Assembly (NCBI GenBank): GCA_016235165.1
Contig: JACRLX010000023.1
Location: forward strand, 62,001-126,000
Length of the DNA stretch: 64,000 nt
Reading direction: 5' to 3'
Source: Rhodocyclales bacterium
GTDB taxonomy: Bacteria; Pseudomonadota; Gammaproteobacteria; Burkholderiales; Rhodocyclaceae
Below the pieces are notes generated by a model. That model saw nothing but the letters and a program-made list of their open reading frames with translations, ran no database searches and had not been told where the DNA came from. Shown here in pieces: positions 18,519-27,248 of this stretch; the stretch's first letter is position 1; each line of letters starts with the position of its first letter. The translations under genes and the position numbers were made by a program.

Positions 18519-18573
18519 CGCCGGTGATCGCTGCAAGAAGCGCACCAGTCAAGGGTTGGCAGCCGGCCGCGAT

Positions 18574-19011
18574 TCAGCGGAGGTTGCCGAGTTCCTTTTT
18601 CAGCGCTTCGACGTTGCGTTCGTGCAACGCCAGCGAATCGCGCAGCGGCTGGAGTTTGTCGGCGGGCTGGTTGCCGGCCTCCTGCAAAGCCTTGCGCGCT
18701 TTTTCCGCGCCTTGCGCTTCGGTCGCCAGTTCCCTGTCGAGAATCGCCTTGCGATCGCTGTCGCGGCTCTTTTGTTCGCTGCCGGAAACGCGCGGGAAGT
18801 CGCTCGGCGTTGGCGTTGCGGCGGCGCGCGGGCGCGCGGCACCAGCCGCCGGCGGCGGTGGCGATGCGGACTGCGACAGCACCACGCAGGTCTTTTTCGG
18901 CGGCTTCTGGTTGGTATACAGGACGACGCCGGATTCGTCGGTGCACTTGTAGAGCGTGCTGCCGACGGCCGTTACTGGCAGCAGTGCCAAGGTGATCAGG
19001 AGCGGCTTCAT
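18574..19011 (-). CDS. DUF4124 periplasmic protein
   Basis: A 145-residue protein with a signal peptide (MKPLLITLALLPVTAVGS) and the DUF4124 core (LYKCTDESGVVLYTNQKPP), then a Pro/Ala linker and a C-terminal coiled coil. DUF4124 proteins are small exported proteins of unknown function and are often found near glnA-ntrBC in betaproteobacteria. It lies between glnA and ntrB on the same strand, separated from glnA by a terminator. Confidence 0.8.
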   Translation of the reverse strand: MKPLLITLALLPVTAVGSTLYKCTDESGVVLYTNQKPPKKTCVVLSQSASPPPPAAGAARPRAAATPTPSDFPRVSGSEQKSRDSDRKAILDRELATEAQGAEKARKALQEAGNQPADKLQPLRDSLALHERNVEALKKELGNLR

Positions 19012-19066
19012 GGTGCCGAGTGTATGTCAAATCCGCGGAATACCGCCCGCTTCGCGACCGGGAAAC

Positions 19067-19095
19067 AAAAAGGACGGGTCGCCCCGTCCTTTTTT
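19067..19095. terminator. Intrinsic terminator after glnA
   Basis: AAAAA, GGACGGG, loop TCGC, CCCGTCC, TTTTTT: a 7-bp GC stem flanked by A5 and T6, so it can work on both strands. It lies 18 bp past the glnA stop and upstream of the DUF4124-ntrB-ntrC genes, suggesting these are transcribed separately. Confidence 0.88.
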
Positions 19096-19112
19096 GCCGT
19101 GCGCGACCGGGA

Positions 19113-20522
19113 TCAGATCGAGTAGTACATCTCGTACTCGAGCGGATGGGTGGTCATGCGGAAGCGCGTGACTTCTTCCATCTTGAGCTCGATGTAGGCA
19201 TCGATCATCTCGTTGCTGAAGACGCCGCCGCGGGTCAGGAATTCGCGGTCCTTGTCCAGGTAGTCCAGCGCCTGGTCGAGCGCCGAGCACACGGTCGGGA
19301 TCTTGGCATCCTCTTCCGGCGGCAGGTCGTAGAGGTTCTTGTCGGCGGGGTCGCCGGGGTGGATCTTGTTCTGCACGCCGTCGAGGCCGGCCATCATCAT
19401 CGCCGTGAAGCCGAGGTAGGGGTTGCAGCCGGGATCCGGGAAGCGTACTTCGATGCGGCGGGCCTTGTCGGAATGCACGTAGGGCACGCGGATCGAGGCG
19501 GAACGGTTGCGTGCCGAGTAGGCCAGCTTGACCGGGGCTTCGAAGCCGGGGACCAGGCGCTTGTAGGAGTTGGTCAGCGGGTTGGTGATGGCGTTCAGCG
19601 CGCGCGCATGCTTGATGATGCCGCCGATGTAGTACAGCGCGAACTCGGACAGGCCGGCATAGCCGTTGCCGGCGAACAGGTTCTTGCCGTCCTTCCAGAT
19701 CGACTGGTGCACGTGCATGCCGGAACCGTTGTCGCCGACGATGGGCTTGGGCATGAAGGTCGCGGTCTTGCCGTAGCTGTGGGCGACGTTATGCACGATG
19801 TATTTCAGGATCTGGGTCCAGTCGGCGCGCTGCACCAGACTGCCGAACTTGGTGCCGATTTCGCACTGGCCGGCGGTGGCGACTTCGTGGTGATGCACTT
19901 CGACCGGCACGCCGCAGGCTTCCAGCGCCAGGCACATCTGGGCGCGGATGTCGTTCAGGCTATCAACGGGCGGCACGGGGAAATAGCCGCCCTTGACGGT
20001 CGGGCGATGGCCGCTGTTGCCGGCCTCGAACTTGTCGGCCGAGGCCCAGGCGGCTTCTTCCGAAATGACCTTGCAATAGGCGCCGGACATGTCGACTTTC
20101 CACTCGACGGCGTCGAAGACGAAGAACTCGGGTTCCGGCCCGAAGTAGGCGGTGTCACCGACGCCGGAGGACTTGAGATAGGCCTCGGCGCGCTTGGCGA
20201 TCGAGCGCGGGTCGCGGTCGTAGCCCTTGCCGTCGGCCGGCTCGACCACGTCGCAGGTCAGCACCAGCGTGGTCTCGTCCATGAAGGGGTCGATGTAGGC
20301 CGTCTTCGCGTCAGGCATCAGCTGCATGTCGGAGGCCTGGATGCCCTTCCAGCCGGCGATCGAGGAGCCGTCGAAGGCGTGGCCGTCTTCGAACTTTTCC
20401 ATGCCGAAGGCGGAGATCGGCACGCCGACGTGTTGTTCCTTGCCGCGGGTGTCGGTGAAGCGGAAGTCGACGAACTTGACTTCCTTCTCTTCGACCATCT
20501 TGATTACGTCCTGGGGGGTCAT
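19113..20522 (-). CDS. glnA: Glutamine synthetase, type I
   Basis: A 469-residue dodecameric-type glutamine synthetase that makes glutamine from glutamate, ammonia and ATP. Recognisable parts are [11 protein letters not shown], the ATP site [16 protein letters not shown]-like stretch (here [16 protein letters not shown]), NRSASIRVP, and [10 protein letters not shown] near residue 398 with the tyrosine that GlnE adenylylates. Start is supported by AGGAG eight bases upstream. A sigma-54 promoter and two NtrC sites lie upstream, so it is expected to be nitrogen-regulated by the ntrB-ntrC pair downstream. Confidence 0.97.
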   Translation of the reverse strand: MTPQDVIKMVEEKEVKFVDFRFTDTRGKEQHVGVPISAFGMEKFEDGHAFDGSSIAGWKGIQASDMQLMPDAKTAYIDPFMDETTLVLTCDVVEPADGKGYDRDPRSIAKRAEAYLKSSGVGDTAYFGPEPEFFVFDAVEWKVDMSGAYCKVISEEAAWASADKFEAGNSGHRPTVKGGYFPVPPVDSLNDIRAQMCLALEACGVPVEVHHHEVATAGQCEIGTKFGSLVQRADWTQILKYIVHNVAHSYGKTATFMPKPIVGDNGSGMHVHQSIWKDGKNLFAGNGYAGLSEFALYYIGGIIKHARALNAITNPLTNSYKRLVPGFEAPVKLAYSARNRSASIRVPYVHSDKARRIEVRFPDPGCNPYLGFTAMMMAGLDGVQNKIHPGDPADKNLYDLPPEEDAKIPTVCSALDQALDYLDKDREFLTRGGVFSNEMIDAYIELKMEEVTRFRMTTHPLEYEMYYSI

Positions 20523-20594
20523 GAGCTGCTCTCCTGAAAATGAATGACTAAGGCTGAAAGCGATACCGGAAGCGAAACGGTGCGAATGCGGGTT

Positions 20595-20610
20595 AGCAGG
20601 TAGCGTGCCA
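20595..20610 (-). promoter_or_regulatory. Sigma-54 promoter of glnA
   Basis: Read on the minus strand: TGGCACGCTACCTGCT. This matches the sigma-54 consensus TGGCACG-N4-TTGCW at all but one specified position. The predicted start of transcription is near 20584, giving a leader of about 60 bases before the glnA ATG. Confidence 0.85.
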
Positions 20611-20672
20611 TTGGTGGGGCACGGGGAAGCGATTGTGCCACAAGTCTTTTTGGTGTTTTCGTCAAGTTGACA

Positions 20673-20689
20673 TGCACCACAATGGTGCA
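20673..20689. promoter_or_regulatory. NtrC-binding site 1 upstream of glnA
   Basis: TGCACC-ACAAT-GGTGCA, a perfect palindrome identical to the NtrC consensus TGCACC-N5-GGTGCA. Its centre is about 97 bp upstream of the predicted glnA start, a normal enhancer distance. Confidence 0.88.
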
Positions 20690-20703
20690 GTTATGTTATG
20701 TAG

Positions 20704-20720
20704 CGCACTAAAGTGGTGCA
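20704..20720. promoter_or_regulatory. NtrC-binding site 2 upstream of glnA
   Basis: CGCACT-AAAGT-GGTGCA: one half matches the consensus fully, the other at four of six bases. Its centre is 31 bp (three helical turns) from site 1, on the same face of the DNA. It overlaps the last codons of the CDF transporter gene. Confidence 0.72.
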
Positions 20721-21898
20721 ACGCTCAGGTTCAGCCGGATGGCACTGAACCAGGGGTCGCCCGCCAGTTTCTCGGCCAGGCGCAGGCGCAACGCAGCCAG
20801 GCGCTCGGCGTCGACGAATCCGGGAGGCAGGAAGATCTCGGCCTCGACCCGGTTGCCGAGGTAGTGCAAGGTAGTGCGCTCGAATTCCGGCGGTTCTGCG
20901 CCGAGCAATAGGCGCAAATGGCCGAGCAGGAACTCGCGGTCGGGCAGTTCCGCGGCGGCATTGCCCATCAGGTCGTTCTCGGCATCCACATGCACCAGGA
21001 CATCGAGCACCTCGGGGTGGCTGGCCAGCACCCGGCGCCGCGCCGTTTCGGCGATGCGGTGGCCCTCGGAAACGCTGACGCGCGGATTGACCTGCACATG
21101 GGCGTCGACCAGCACCTGGTGGGCCATGCGCCGCGTGCGCAGCTCGTGCATGCTGAGCACGCCAGGGGTGGCGGCGATGCTGGCGCGGATCGCCGCGACC
21201 TCATCGGCGGAGAGCCCGGTGTCGATCAGCTCGCGGATCGCGTCCCAGGCGAATTTGGCGCCGGCCTTGACGATCATGCCGCCGACGATGATCGCCGCCA
21301 CCGCGTCGGCAAAGTTGAAGCCGAGCAGCGCGCCGCCGATGCCCGCCGCCACCACCAGCGAGGACAGCGCGTCCGCGCGCGCATGCCAGGCGTTGGCCAC
21401 CAGCATCGGCGAACGCAGGCGCTCGGCGGTAGTCAGCATGTAGCGGAACAAGCCTTCCTTGGCGGCAAGGGTAATCAGTGCCGCCCACATTGCCGCCACG
21501 CCTACCGGCGGTGCGCTGCCCAGATCCTGCAGGCGGCCGGCGGCGGTGATCAGGATGCCGGCGCCGGTGCCGGCCAGCAGCAGGCCCAGCACCAGCGAGG
21601 CGGCGGTTTCGTAGCGGCCGTGGCCGTAGGGGTGCTCGGCATCCGCCGCTTCCGCGCCCTTGCGGTTGGCGACCAGCACGAAGGCGTCGGCGACGATGTC
21701 CGACAGCGTGTGCATGGCGTCGGCAATCAGGCTCTGCGAATGGGCGATCAGGCCGACGACAATCTGCATCGTCGTCAGAATGACATTGACCCCGATGCTG
21801 ATCCAGGTGATGCGCTGGCCTTCGGCGAAGCGCGAACCCGGGCCGGTGTCGGACTGAAGCGGCTTGGCCATGTAGTGACTATGGGGTTCGCGGGACAT
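20708..21898 (-). CDS. Cation diffusion facilitator transporter
   Basis: A 396-residue CDF-family exporter for divalent metals by proton antiport. Six membrane segments lie in the first ~225 residues, with metal-site motifs DAMHTLSDIVAD and HARADALSS (the paired D/H..D ligands of segments 2 and 5) and the DAEHPYGHGRYE loop. A cytoplasmic domain follows, here longer than usual, with an extra C-terminal ~80 residues. Metal specificity (Zn, Fe or Mn) cannot be read from the sequence. A start at 21871 (MAKPLQS) is equally possible. It is upstream of glnA on the same strand and its 3' end overlaps an NtrC site. Confidence 0.88.
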   Translation of the reverse strand: MSREPHSHYMAKPLQSDTGPGSRFAEGQRITWISIGVNVILTTMQIVVGLIAHSQSLIADAMHTLSDIVADAFVLVANRKGAEAADAEHPYGHGRYETAASLVLGLLLAGTGAGILITAAGRLQDLGSAPPVGVAAMWAALITLAAKEGLFRYMLTTAERLRSPMLVANAWHARADALSSLVVAAGIGGALLGFNFADAVAAIIVGGMIVKAGAKFAWDAIRELIDTGLSADEVAAIRASIAATPGVLSMHELRTRRMAHQVLVDAHVQVNPRVSVSEGHRIAETARRRVLASHPEVLDVLVHVDAENDLMGNAAAELPDREFLLGHLRLLLGAEPPEFERTTLHYLGNRVEAEIFLPPGFVDAERLAALRLRLAEKLAGDPWFSAIRLNLSVAPL

Positions 21899-21954
21899 TG
21901 CGGGCGGGTATACTCTTTTCTCCCATTGTATAACCCTGCCGCCAAGCCACTCTC

Positions 21955-22407
21955 ATGGGTCGCCTGAACGAAATCCTGTCCCTCGCCCAAGCGCGTGCGC
22001 GCGAGATGAAGCTCGCCTTCGAAGGTGCGCTGACGCCGCGCGAAGCGCATGAAGTGTTGCAACTGGCAAAGCATGCGCGCCTGATCGACGTGCGCACCAA
22101 GGCCGAGCTGGACTGGGTCGGCCGCGTGCCTGGCGCGATCGAAATCGAATGGCAGGATTGGCCGGCCAAGCAGCTGAATCCCTGGTTCCTGCAAACGCTG
22201 AAACACAGCGTGGTCAGCGAATCCCTGCTGCTGTTCCTGTGCCGCTCCGGCCAGCGGTCGGCGCACGCCGCCAAGGCCGCCACCGAGGCTGGCTACCCCG
22301 ACTGCTACAACATTCTCGAAGGCTTCGAGGGCAACAAGGACGTTAACGGCCAGCGCAACCGCAGCGGCGGCTGGCGCCATGCCGGCCTGCCCTGGAACCA
22401 GAGCTGA
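21955..22407 (+). CDS. Rhodanese-domain protein
   Basis: A 150-residue single-domain rhodanese with active-site loop CRSGQRS holding the sulfur-accepting cysteine, preceded by LIDVRTKAELDWVGRVPGA. Rhodaneses move sulfane sulfur between acceptors. It is just upstream of nadA (eight bases), whose product carries an iron-sulfur cluster, so a role in sulfur supply is possible but not shown. No signal peptide. Confidence 0.87.
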   Translation: MGRLNEILSLAQARAREMKLAFEGALTPREAHEVLQLAKHARLIDVRTKAELDWVGRVPGAIEIEWQDWPAKQLNPWFLQTLKHSVVSESLLLFLCRSGQRSAHAAKAATEAGYPDCYNILEGFEGNKDVNGQRNRSGGWRHAGLPWNQS

Positions 22408-22415
22408 GGTCCATC

Positions 22416-23513
22416 ATGCAAACCGCCACCATCTCCTTCGACCGCTTCAACAGCCTCGCCGACAAGGACGCCGGCGAACGCATCCGCGCCGCCAGGGCGA
22501 AGCTCGGCAAGGACGTTGTCCTGCTCTGCCACCACTACCAGCGCGCCGACGTCTATGCCCACGCCGACATCACCGGCGATTCGCTCAAGCTGTCGCGCCT
22601 GGCTTCGCAGGCCGAGGCCAAGCACATCGTCTTTTGCGGCGTGCATTTCATGGCCGAAGTGGCCGACATCCTCTCGCGCCCGGAACAGATTTCCATCCTG
22701 CCCGACCTCGCCGCCGGCTGCTCGATGGCCGACATGGCCAGCCTGGCCAAGGTCGAGCGCGCCTGGCGCGAACTCGGTGCGGTGCTCGATCCCGACCAGA
22801 AGGTGACGCCGGTCACCTACATCAATTCCGCCGCCGACCTCAAGGCCTTCTGCGGCGCCCATGGCGGCATCGTATGCACCTCGTCGAATGCACCGAAGAT
22901 TCTCGACTGGTCGTTCAAGCAGCGCGAGAAGGTGCTGTTCTTCCCCGACCAGCACCTCGGGCGCTGGAGCGGCTACAAGATGGGCATCCCGCTCGACGAA
23001 ATGGTGATCTGGAACCCCGACCTGGAGCAGGGCGGCCTGACGAAGGAACAGATCGAGAAGGCGAAGATCATCCTCTGGCACGGCTACTGTTCGGTGCACC
23101 AGATGTTCCAGCCGCGCGACATCATCAAGTTCCGCAACCAGCACCCGGATGGCATCGTCATCGCGCACCCCGAATGCAGCTTTGAAGTCTGCAAGCAGTC
23201 GGATTACATCGGCAGCACCGAGACCATTCTGCAAACGGTTAAGGCCGCGCCGCCGAACACGCGCTGGCTGGTCGGTACCGAGCTGAATCTCGTCGAACGC
23301 CTGGCGCAGGAAGTGAAGCACGAAGGCAAGACCGTGCAGTTCATGGCCGGCACCATCTGCATGTGCTCGACCATGCAGCGCATCGACCCGCAGCACCTGG
23401 CCTGGACGCTGGAGAACCTGGTCGAGGGCAAGGTGGTCAATCAGATTTCCGTGCCCGAGCACGAAGCCAAGCTGGCGAAAATCTCGCTGCAACGCATGCT
23501 CGACGTGTCCTGA
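22416..23513 (+). CDS. nadA: Quinolinate synthase A
   Basis: A 365-residue NadA, which condenses iminoaspartate with dihydroxyacetone phosphate to quinolinate in NAD synthesis. Motifs seen: LLCHHYQRADVYAHADITGDSL, FCGVHFMAEVADIL, LPDLAAGCSMADM (first cluster Cys), YINSAADLKAFC, HPECSFEVC and GTICMCSTM, which supply the [4Fe-4S] ligands. Length is usual. nadB and nadC are not in this window, but an NAD synthetase gene is at 61.8 kb. Confidence 0.96.
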   Translation: MQTATISFDRFNSLADKDAGERIRAARAKLGKDVVLLCHHYQRADVYAHADITGDSLKLSRLASQAEAKHIVFCGVHFMAEVADILSRPEQISILPDLAAGCSMADMASLAKVERAWRELGAVLDPDQKVTPVTYINSAADLKAFCGAHGGIVCTSSNAPKILDWSFKQREKVLFFPDQHLGRWSGYKMGIPLDEMVIWNPDLEQGGLTKEQIEKAKIILWHGYCSVHQMFQPRDIIKFRNQHPDGIVIAHPECSFEVCKQSDYIGSTETILQTVKAAPPNTRWLVGTELNLVERLAQEVKHEGKTVQFMAGTICMCSTMQRIDPQHLAWTLENLVEGKVVNQISVPEHEAKLAKISLQRMLDVS

Positions 23514-23531
23514 GCGGCAAAGCGCCGTAGC

Positions 23532-23547
23532 GCCAGCGCCGACTTTT
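23532..23547 (-). repeat. Dispersed 16-bp repeat, 15/16 match
   Basis: GCCAGCGCCGACTTTT, the inverse of GAAAGTCGGCGCTGGC with one mismatch, in the gap between nadA and the convergent hydrolase gene. Confidence 0.6.
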
Positions 23548-23554
23548 GGCGCGA

Positions 23555-24802
23555 TCAGGCCGGCGCCGTCGCGCCGAACCAGTGCAGCAAATGGCGCCCG
23601 ACCGCGTCGTTCAACAGCAGGTCGAAATGGTCGCAATCGAAGATGAGCGCCATGTCGCTTGCCGCGAAGTCGAGGCAACGCGCCGGGTCGGCATGACGGC
23701 CAAGGGCGCTGTTCGCCGGCACCAGGCCGTCGCCGCGCAGGCGCTTGATGTCGCCGGCCGGCGCATGCTGGCGGGTTGCGGCCACCGCGTGGCAATGCAC
23801 GCCAGCGGGTAGCGGCAGGAACGAGCGATGGTCGCGCGGCGTCGCATCGTGAGTCGTCGCCCAGTCTTCGTCCACCAGGTTGCCGTGACGCAGGTCCTTG
23901 ATGCCGGCACTGCGCGAGCGGCCGAGCCGGGTGAAGGGCGCGAAATAGGGGCTCAGCGCCAGCGCGTTGTCGAACCAGTTGCCGGCGCGCTCCAGCGGTG
24001 CGCCATGCTGCGGCGTGCCGAGGAAGACGATGCGCCGCAGCTTCCCGCGCCAGGCCAGATCGGCGGCTTCGGCATAGTGGCAGGTGCTGCGCGCCACCAG
24101 ACCCCCCATGCTGTGGCCGAGCAGGGCAATTTCCTCGATCGGCCCCCGCCAGGCGTCGACCAGGCCTTGCAGCAGCGCCGCCAGTTCGCGGCCGTTCTCC
24201 GAAATGTGGCGGCCGCTGTTGTAGTGCAGGTAGAGCGGCGTGTAGTCCGCTGCATCGGCCAGGAGCCGACCATGATCGTGGCCCTGGCGCCGCCATTGCA
24301 GATCGTTCATGCACAGGCCGTGGATCAGGATCAGCAGCTTGCGCGGTCGCGTGCCCCAGGCCGGGCGCAGCGCCGCCCGCCCCAGCAGCAGCGGCAGGCC
24401 GTGGTCGCGCAGGCTCATGGTGATCGCCAGCGGGTTGCCGCGGGCGGCGAGGTGCCCGCCCCAGATGCCGTTGAGCACCGCGAGCCAGGCTTCGCGGCGC
24501 GGATCGAGCTTGCGCGCGGTGGCCGGCAACGCGCGTTCGGCGAGGTTCCAGGCGCCGCCCACGCCGCGGGTAACGCCGCGCACCGCCGCATACACTAGGC
24601 CGGAAATCCCCGGCGCCCGGCCGCCGGGTGCCGTGCCCAGCGGCGGCGACAGCCGCGCGATGTTGCGATGCATTTCCTCGACCAGCGTGGTGATGCCGGT
24701 CACGGAATCGAAACCCAGGCGCCCCAGGGCATGCAGGTCGGCGAGCGTGAATGGCGGCCCGGCGCCGTCGGCGCCCCGCCCGGTGATCGCGTTTCTTGCC
24801 AT
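23555..24802 (-). CDS. Alpha/beta hydrolase (lipase-like)
   Basis: A 415-residue serine hydrolase. The oxyanion region LLILIHGLCMND and the nucleophile elbow GHSMGG are clear, with a late GDGLVPANSALG and DHFDLL supplying likely acid and His. The first ~170 residues are helical and not part of the core fold. It resembles PGAP1/triacylglycerol-lipase-like esterases; substrate unknown. The ATG at 24802 has GGAGGAGGG upstream. It converges on nadA. Confidence 0.78.
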   Translation of the reverse strand: MARNAITGRGADGAGPPFTLADLHALGRLGFDSVTGITTLVEEMHRNIARLSPPLGTAPGGRAPGISGLVYAAVRGVTRGVGGAWNLAERALPATARKLDPRREAWLAVLNGIWGGHLAARGNPLAITMSLRDHGLPLLLGRAALRPAWGTRPRKLLILIHGLCMNDLQWRRQGHDHGRLLADAADYTPLYLHYNSGRHISENGRELAALLQGLVDAWRGPIEEIALLGHSMGGLVARSTCHYAEAADLAWRGKLRRIVFLGTPQHGAPLERAGNWFDNALALSPYFAPFTRLGRSRSAGIKDLRHGNLVDEDWATTHDATPRDHRSFLPLPAGVHCHAVAATRQHAPAGDIKRLRGDGLVPANSALGRHADPARCLDFAASDMALIFDCDHFDLLLNDAVGRHLLHWFGATAPA

Positions 24803-24932
24803 GCCTGCCCTCCTCCGGCGCCGCCGATTGCGTGCCGCTTCGGCGATTGTGCGGCCATCGGCCGGCTGAATGCCGAGCGTCCAACCTAAAACGCGGGATG
24901 CTCGCCACCGCGACAAGGACCTCAAGGCGTGG

Positions 24933-24950
24933 TTTCAGCAACTGCTGAAA
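24933..24950. promoter_or_regulatory. Palindrome 1 upstream of the AbiEi-like gene
   Basis: TTTCAGCA-AC-TGCTGAAA, a perfect 8-bp inverted repeat. A near-identical palindrome covers the gene start 66 bp downstream. The pair probably forms the operator by which the antitoxin represses its own operon. Confidence 0.6.
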
Positions 24951-24997
24951 TTAGTCTTTTGAGTGAAATTTATGCCAACATTTCATTGATTATGATA

Positions 24998-25017
24998 TTT
25001 TCAGCATGTGCTGAAAA
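24998..25017. promoter_or_regulatory. Palindrome 2, overlapping the AbiEi-like start codon
   Basis: TTTTCAGCA-TG-TGCTGAAAA, a perfect 9-bp inverted repeat with the same core as palindrome 1. The GTG start at 25008 begins in its centre, so a bound repressor or an RNA hairpin would cover the initiation site. Confidence 0.62.
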
Positions 25018-26090
25018 ATACCAATACACCGAAAGAGGCAGAGAGTCGCGCTTATGACGCGCTGCGCGGCATGCTTGAGAAGATCCCTGTCCTCCAGATC
25101 GAAGGCATCGGGGCCGAATCCGCATCCGCCGACTGGAAGCCGGACTTGATGGTCCGGCTGCTCGTGGACGGGCAGCCCCACATGCTCATCTGCGAATACA
25201 AGTCAAACGGGCAACCGCGGCATGCCCGGACCGCAATACTGGAGTTGCGGAACTATGTTGCGCACCAGGCCCCCCAGGCAACGCCTGTCTTCATCGCGCC
25301 CTACATCTCACCCGCGGTGCGGCAAATGTGCCAAGAGAAGAGCGTCGGCTTTCTCGACCTGGAGGGAAACGCCCGGATCGCCTTTGGTGGCGTGTTCATC
25401 GAGCGTGTGGTGACGAACAAGCCGGTGGTCGAACAACGCGAACTCAAATCCCTGTTCAGGCCGAAGTCGGCTCTGGTTTTGCGCGCCATGCTCCGCGAGC
25501 CCGGCCATGCATGGCGCGTCACCGAGTTGTCGGAAATCTCCGGGGTCAGCCTCGGGCACGTCAGCAATGTGCGCACCGGCTTGATCGATCGGGAATGGGC
25601 ACGCGCCTCGAACGATGGCCTGGTCCTCGCGGCGCCCGATGCACTGCTGGACGCATGGCGGGACAGCTACACCGCGCCACCGGGCGAACGGCTGCGCTTC
25701 TACACGCCGCTGCATGGCGGCGCACTCGACGACGTAGCTCGAAGCGCTCTGCGCGCGGACGACTCTCCCGGGCGTGCTGCCTTCGCATCGTTTTCGGCGG
25801 CGCAGTGGCTTGCCCCCTACGGGCGTACCGGAACGCACTACTTCTACGCCGACGACGACGGCCTGCGCAAACTCCAGGCAGCGCTGAAGCTCGCGCCCGC
25901 CTCGAAGGGCGAGAACGTGGTCGTCACCCTGCCGAAGGACCCGGGACTGCTCGCCGACACCGTTGAACCTGCACCGGGCGCGGTCTGCACGAGTCCGGTT
26001 CAAACCTACCTCGACCTCTCCATCGCTGGAGAACGCGGCGCTGAGGCCGCCAACCACCTGCGGCAGGAAAGGCTCTCGTGGCCCAAGTGA
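25008..26090 (+). CDS. AbiEi-type antitoxin/regulator with PD-(D/E)XK-like N-terminus
   Basis: A 360-residue protein. The N-terminal third has PD at 45-46 and ICEYK with E63 and K65, the spacing of a restriction-endonuclease-like fold. A helix-turn-helix follows (WRVTELSEISGVSLGHVSNV, near 165-185). The layout fits AbiEi-family antitoxins of type IV systems, which repress their operon and counter the AbiEii toxin. No ATG is available; the GTG at 25008 lies in a palindrome. It overlaps the next gene by 13 bases. Assignment to AbiEi is by pattern and neighbour. Confidence 0.7.
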   Translation: MLKNTNTPKEAESRAYDALRGMLEKIPVLQIEGIGAESASADWKPDLMVRLLVDGQPHMLICEYKSNGQPRHARTAILELRNYVAHQAPQATPVFIAPYISPAVRQMCQEKSVGFLDLEGNARIAFGGVFIERVVTNKPVVEQRELKSLFRPKSALVLRAMLREPGHAWRVTELSEISGVSLGHVSNVRTGLIDREWARASNDGLVLAAPDALLDAWRDSYTAPPGERLRFYTPLHGGALDDVARSALRADDSPGRAAFASFSAAQWLAPYGRTGTHYFYADDDGLRKLQAALKLAPASKGENVVVTLPKDPGLLADTVEPAPGAVCTSPVQTYLDLSIAGERGAEAANHLRQERLSWPK

Positions 26091-26950
26091 CGCCACCCCA
26101 AGAACCACAGTCGGCGGCCGAGTATGACGACCGCACGACCGCGGCCGTGAAGTCCGTGCTGATCGAGCTCGGCCAGATTCTCGGCAGCTTCAAGGGCAAG
26201 TTCGCCATCATTGGCGGCGCGGTTCCCTGGCTGCTGCTGGCCAACGAAGACATGCCCCACGTCGGCACGCTCGACGTGGACGTCGGGCTGGACGCGGAAG
26301 CGCTCGGCGACGGCGAGTACGCAACCCTGATCGGCGCGCTTCAAGGCCATGGCTACGCCCAGCGCGAGGGGCTTCGGCGCTTCCAACTGGTTCGTCAGGT
26401 GCTGGCGCATGACGGCGGCGAGGCAATCGACGTCCTGGTCGATTTCCTGATGCCGCGCGATGCGGAAGTCGTCAGGAACGATCCGCCCCTGATAAGCGAC
26501 TTCGCCGTGCAACGGGCGGATGGCGCCGACCTGGCGCTGCGCTTCTATCAACTCGTGGCTGTGGCGGGGCCGATGCCGGACGGTGGGACGAACCGCGTGG
26601 AGATCGCGGTGTGTTCCATTCCTGCCCTGCTGGCAATGAAGGGCCATGCGCTGGCCGGCCGCTACAAGCAGAAGGACGCCTACGACATCTATTACTGCGT
26701 GCGCAATTATCCTGGCGGAATAGAGGCGCTGGCCCGGGAATGCCGCCCACTGCTGGGGCACGCAAGCGGCGAGCGCGGCTTCCAAAACATCGCAGAGAAG
26801 TTCGATACCTTCGAGGGGCACGGCCCCACCTGTGTGAGGCGCTTCGTCGAAGACACGCACGCGCTGGGCGATCGCACGCCTGAACAGTGGCAGCAGGATG
26901 CGTTCGGGCAGGTCGACGCGCTGCTGCGTGCCATGGCGCTGCGGGTTTGA
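26078..26950 (+). CDS. AbiEii-like nucleotidyltransferase toxin
   Basis: A 290-residue protein with the polymerase-beta-type nucleotidyltransferase signature FAIIGGAVPWLLL followed by TLDVDVGLD, the GG...DxD catalytic pattern, and AMKGHALAGRYKQKDAYDIYY, the AbiEii-type lysine/aspartate region. AbiEii toxins are thought to modify tRNA or nucleotides and stop growth on phage infection. The gene overlaps the AbiEi-like gene, the expected order for a type IV toxin-antitoxin pair. The exact target here is unknown. Confidence 0.75.
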   Translation: MAQVTPPQEPQSAAEYDDRTTAAVKSVLIELGQILGSFKGKFAIIGGAVPWLLLANEDMPHVGTLDVDVGLDAEALGDGEYATLIGALQGHGYAQREGLRRFQLVRQVLAHDGGEAIDVLVDFLMPRDAEVVRNDPPLISDFAVQRADGADLALRFYQLVAVAGPMPDGGTNRVEIAVCSIPALLAMKGHALAGRYKQKDAYDIYYCVRNYPGGIEALARECRPLLGHASGERGFQNIAEKFDTFEGHGPTCVRRFVEDTHALGDRTPEQWQQDAFGQVDALLRAMALRV

Positions 26951-27248
26951 GTCGCGCTCGATGGGCTAGACGCAACCAGGTTTAGGACATTCTCTGGAAC
27001 TACGGTGCGTGCTCGCAGAGGCCACACGCTGGTCCGAAAACGCGATCCGCATGAACGCTTCACGCGCTATCGCCTACGCGACGGCACGAGCGTTGCTCAT
27101 GGCGTTCGCTTGGTGTTTGCCGGCAACAACCATTAACGACCGGTTGTTTCCCAAGCATGTCATATAGGGCATCTACAATGCGAATCCTGCATTCCCATGC
27201 AGCGAGTCCACCATAATTCCGTTCTCCGTTGAAACTCTCCGAGCGCAT
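26951..27248. other. Gap between the AbiE pair and the 691-residue gene
   Basis: No convincing gene. It holds one inverted repeat, AACAACC (27125-27131) and GGTTGTT (27142-27148). GC content falls across it, marking the change from the AbiE pair to a lower-GC segment. Confidence 0.5.

Noticed and set aside
20620-20640. A second TGGCAC element upstream of glnA as an alternative sigma-54 promoter
   Set aside because: The downstream element at the required spacing reads CTTC, not TTGC; the site at 20595-20610 fits much better.
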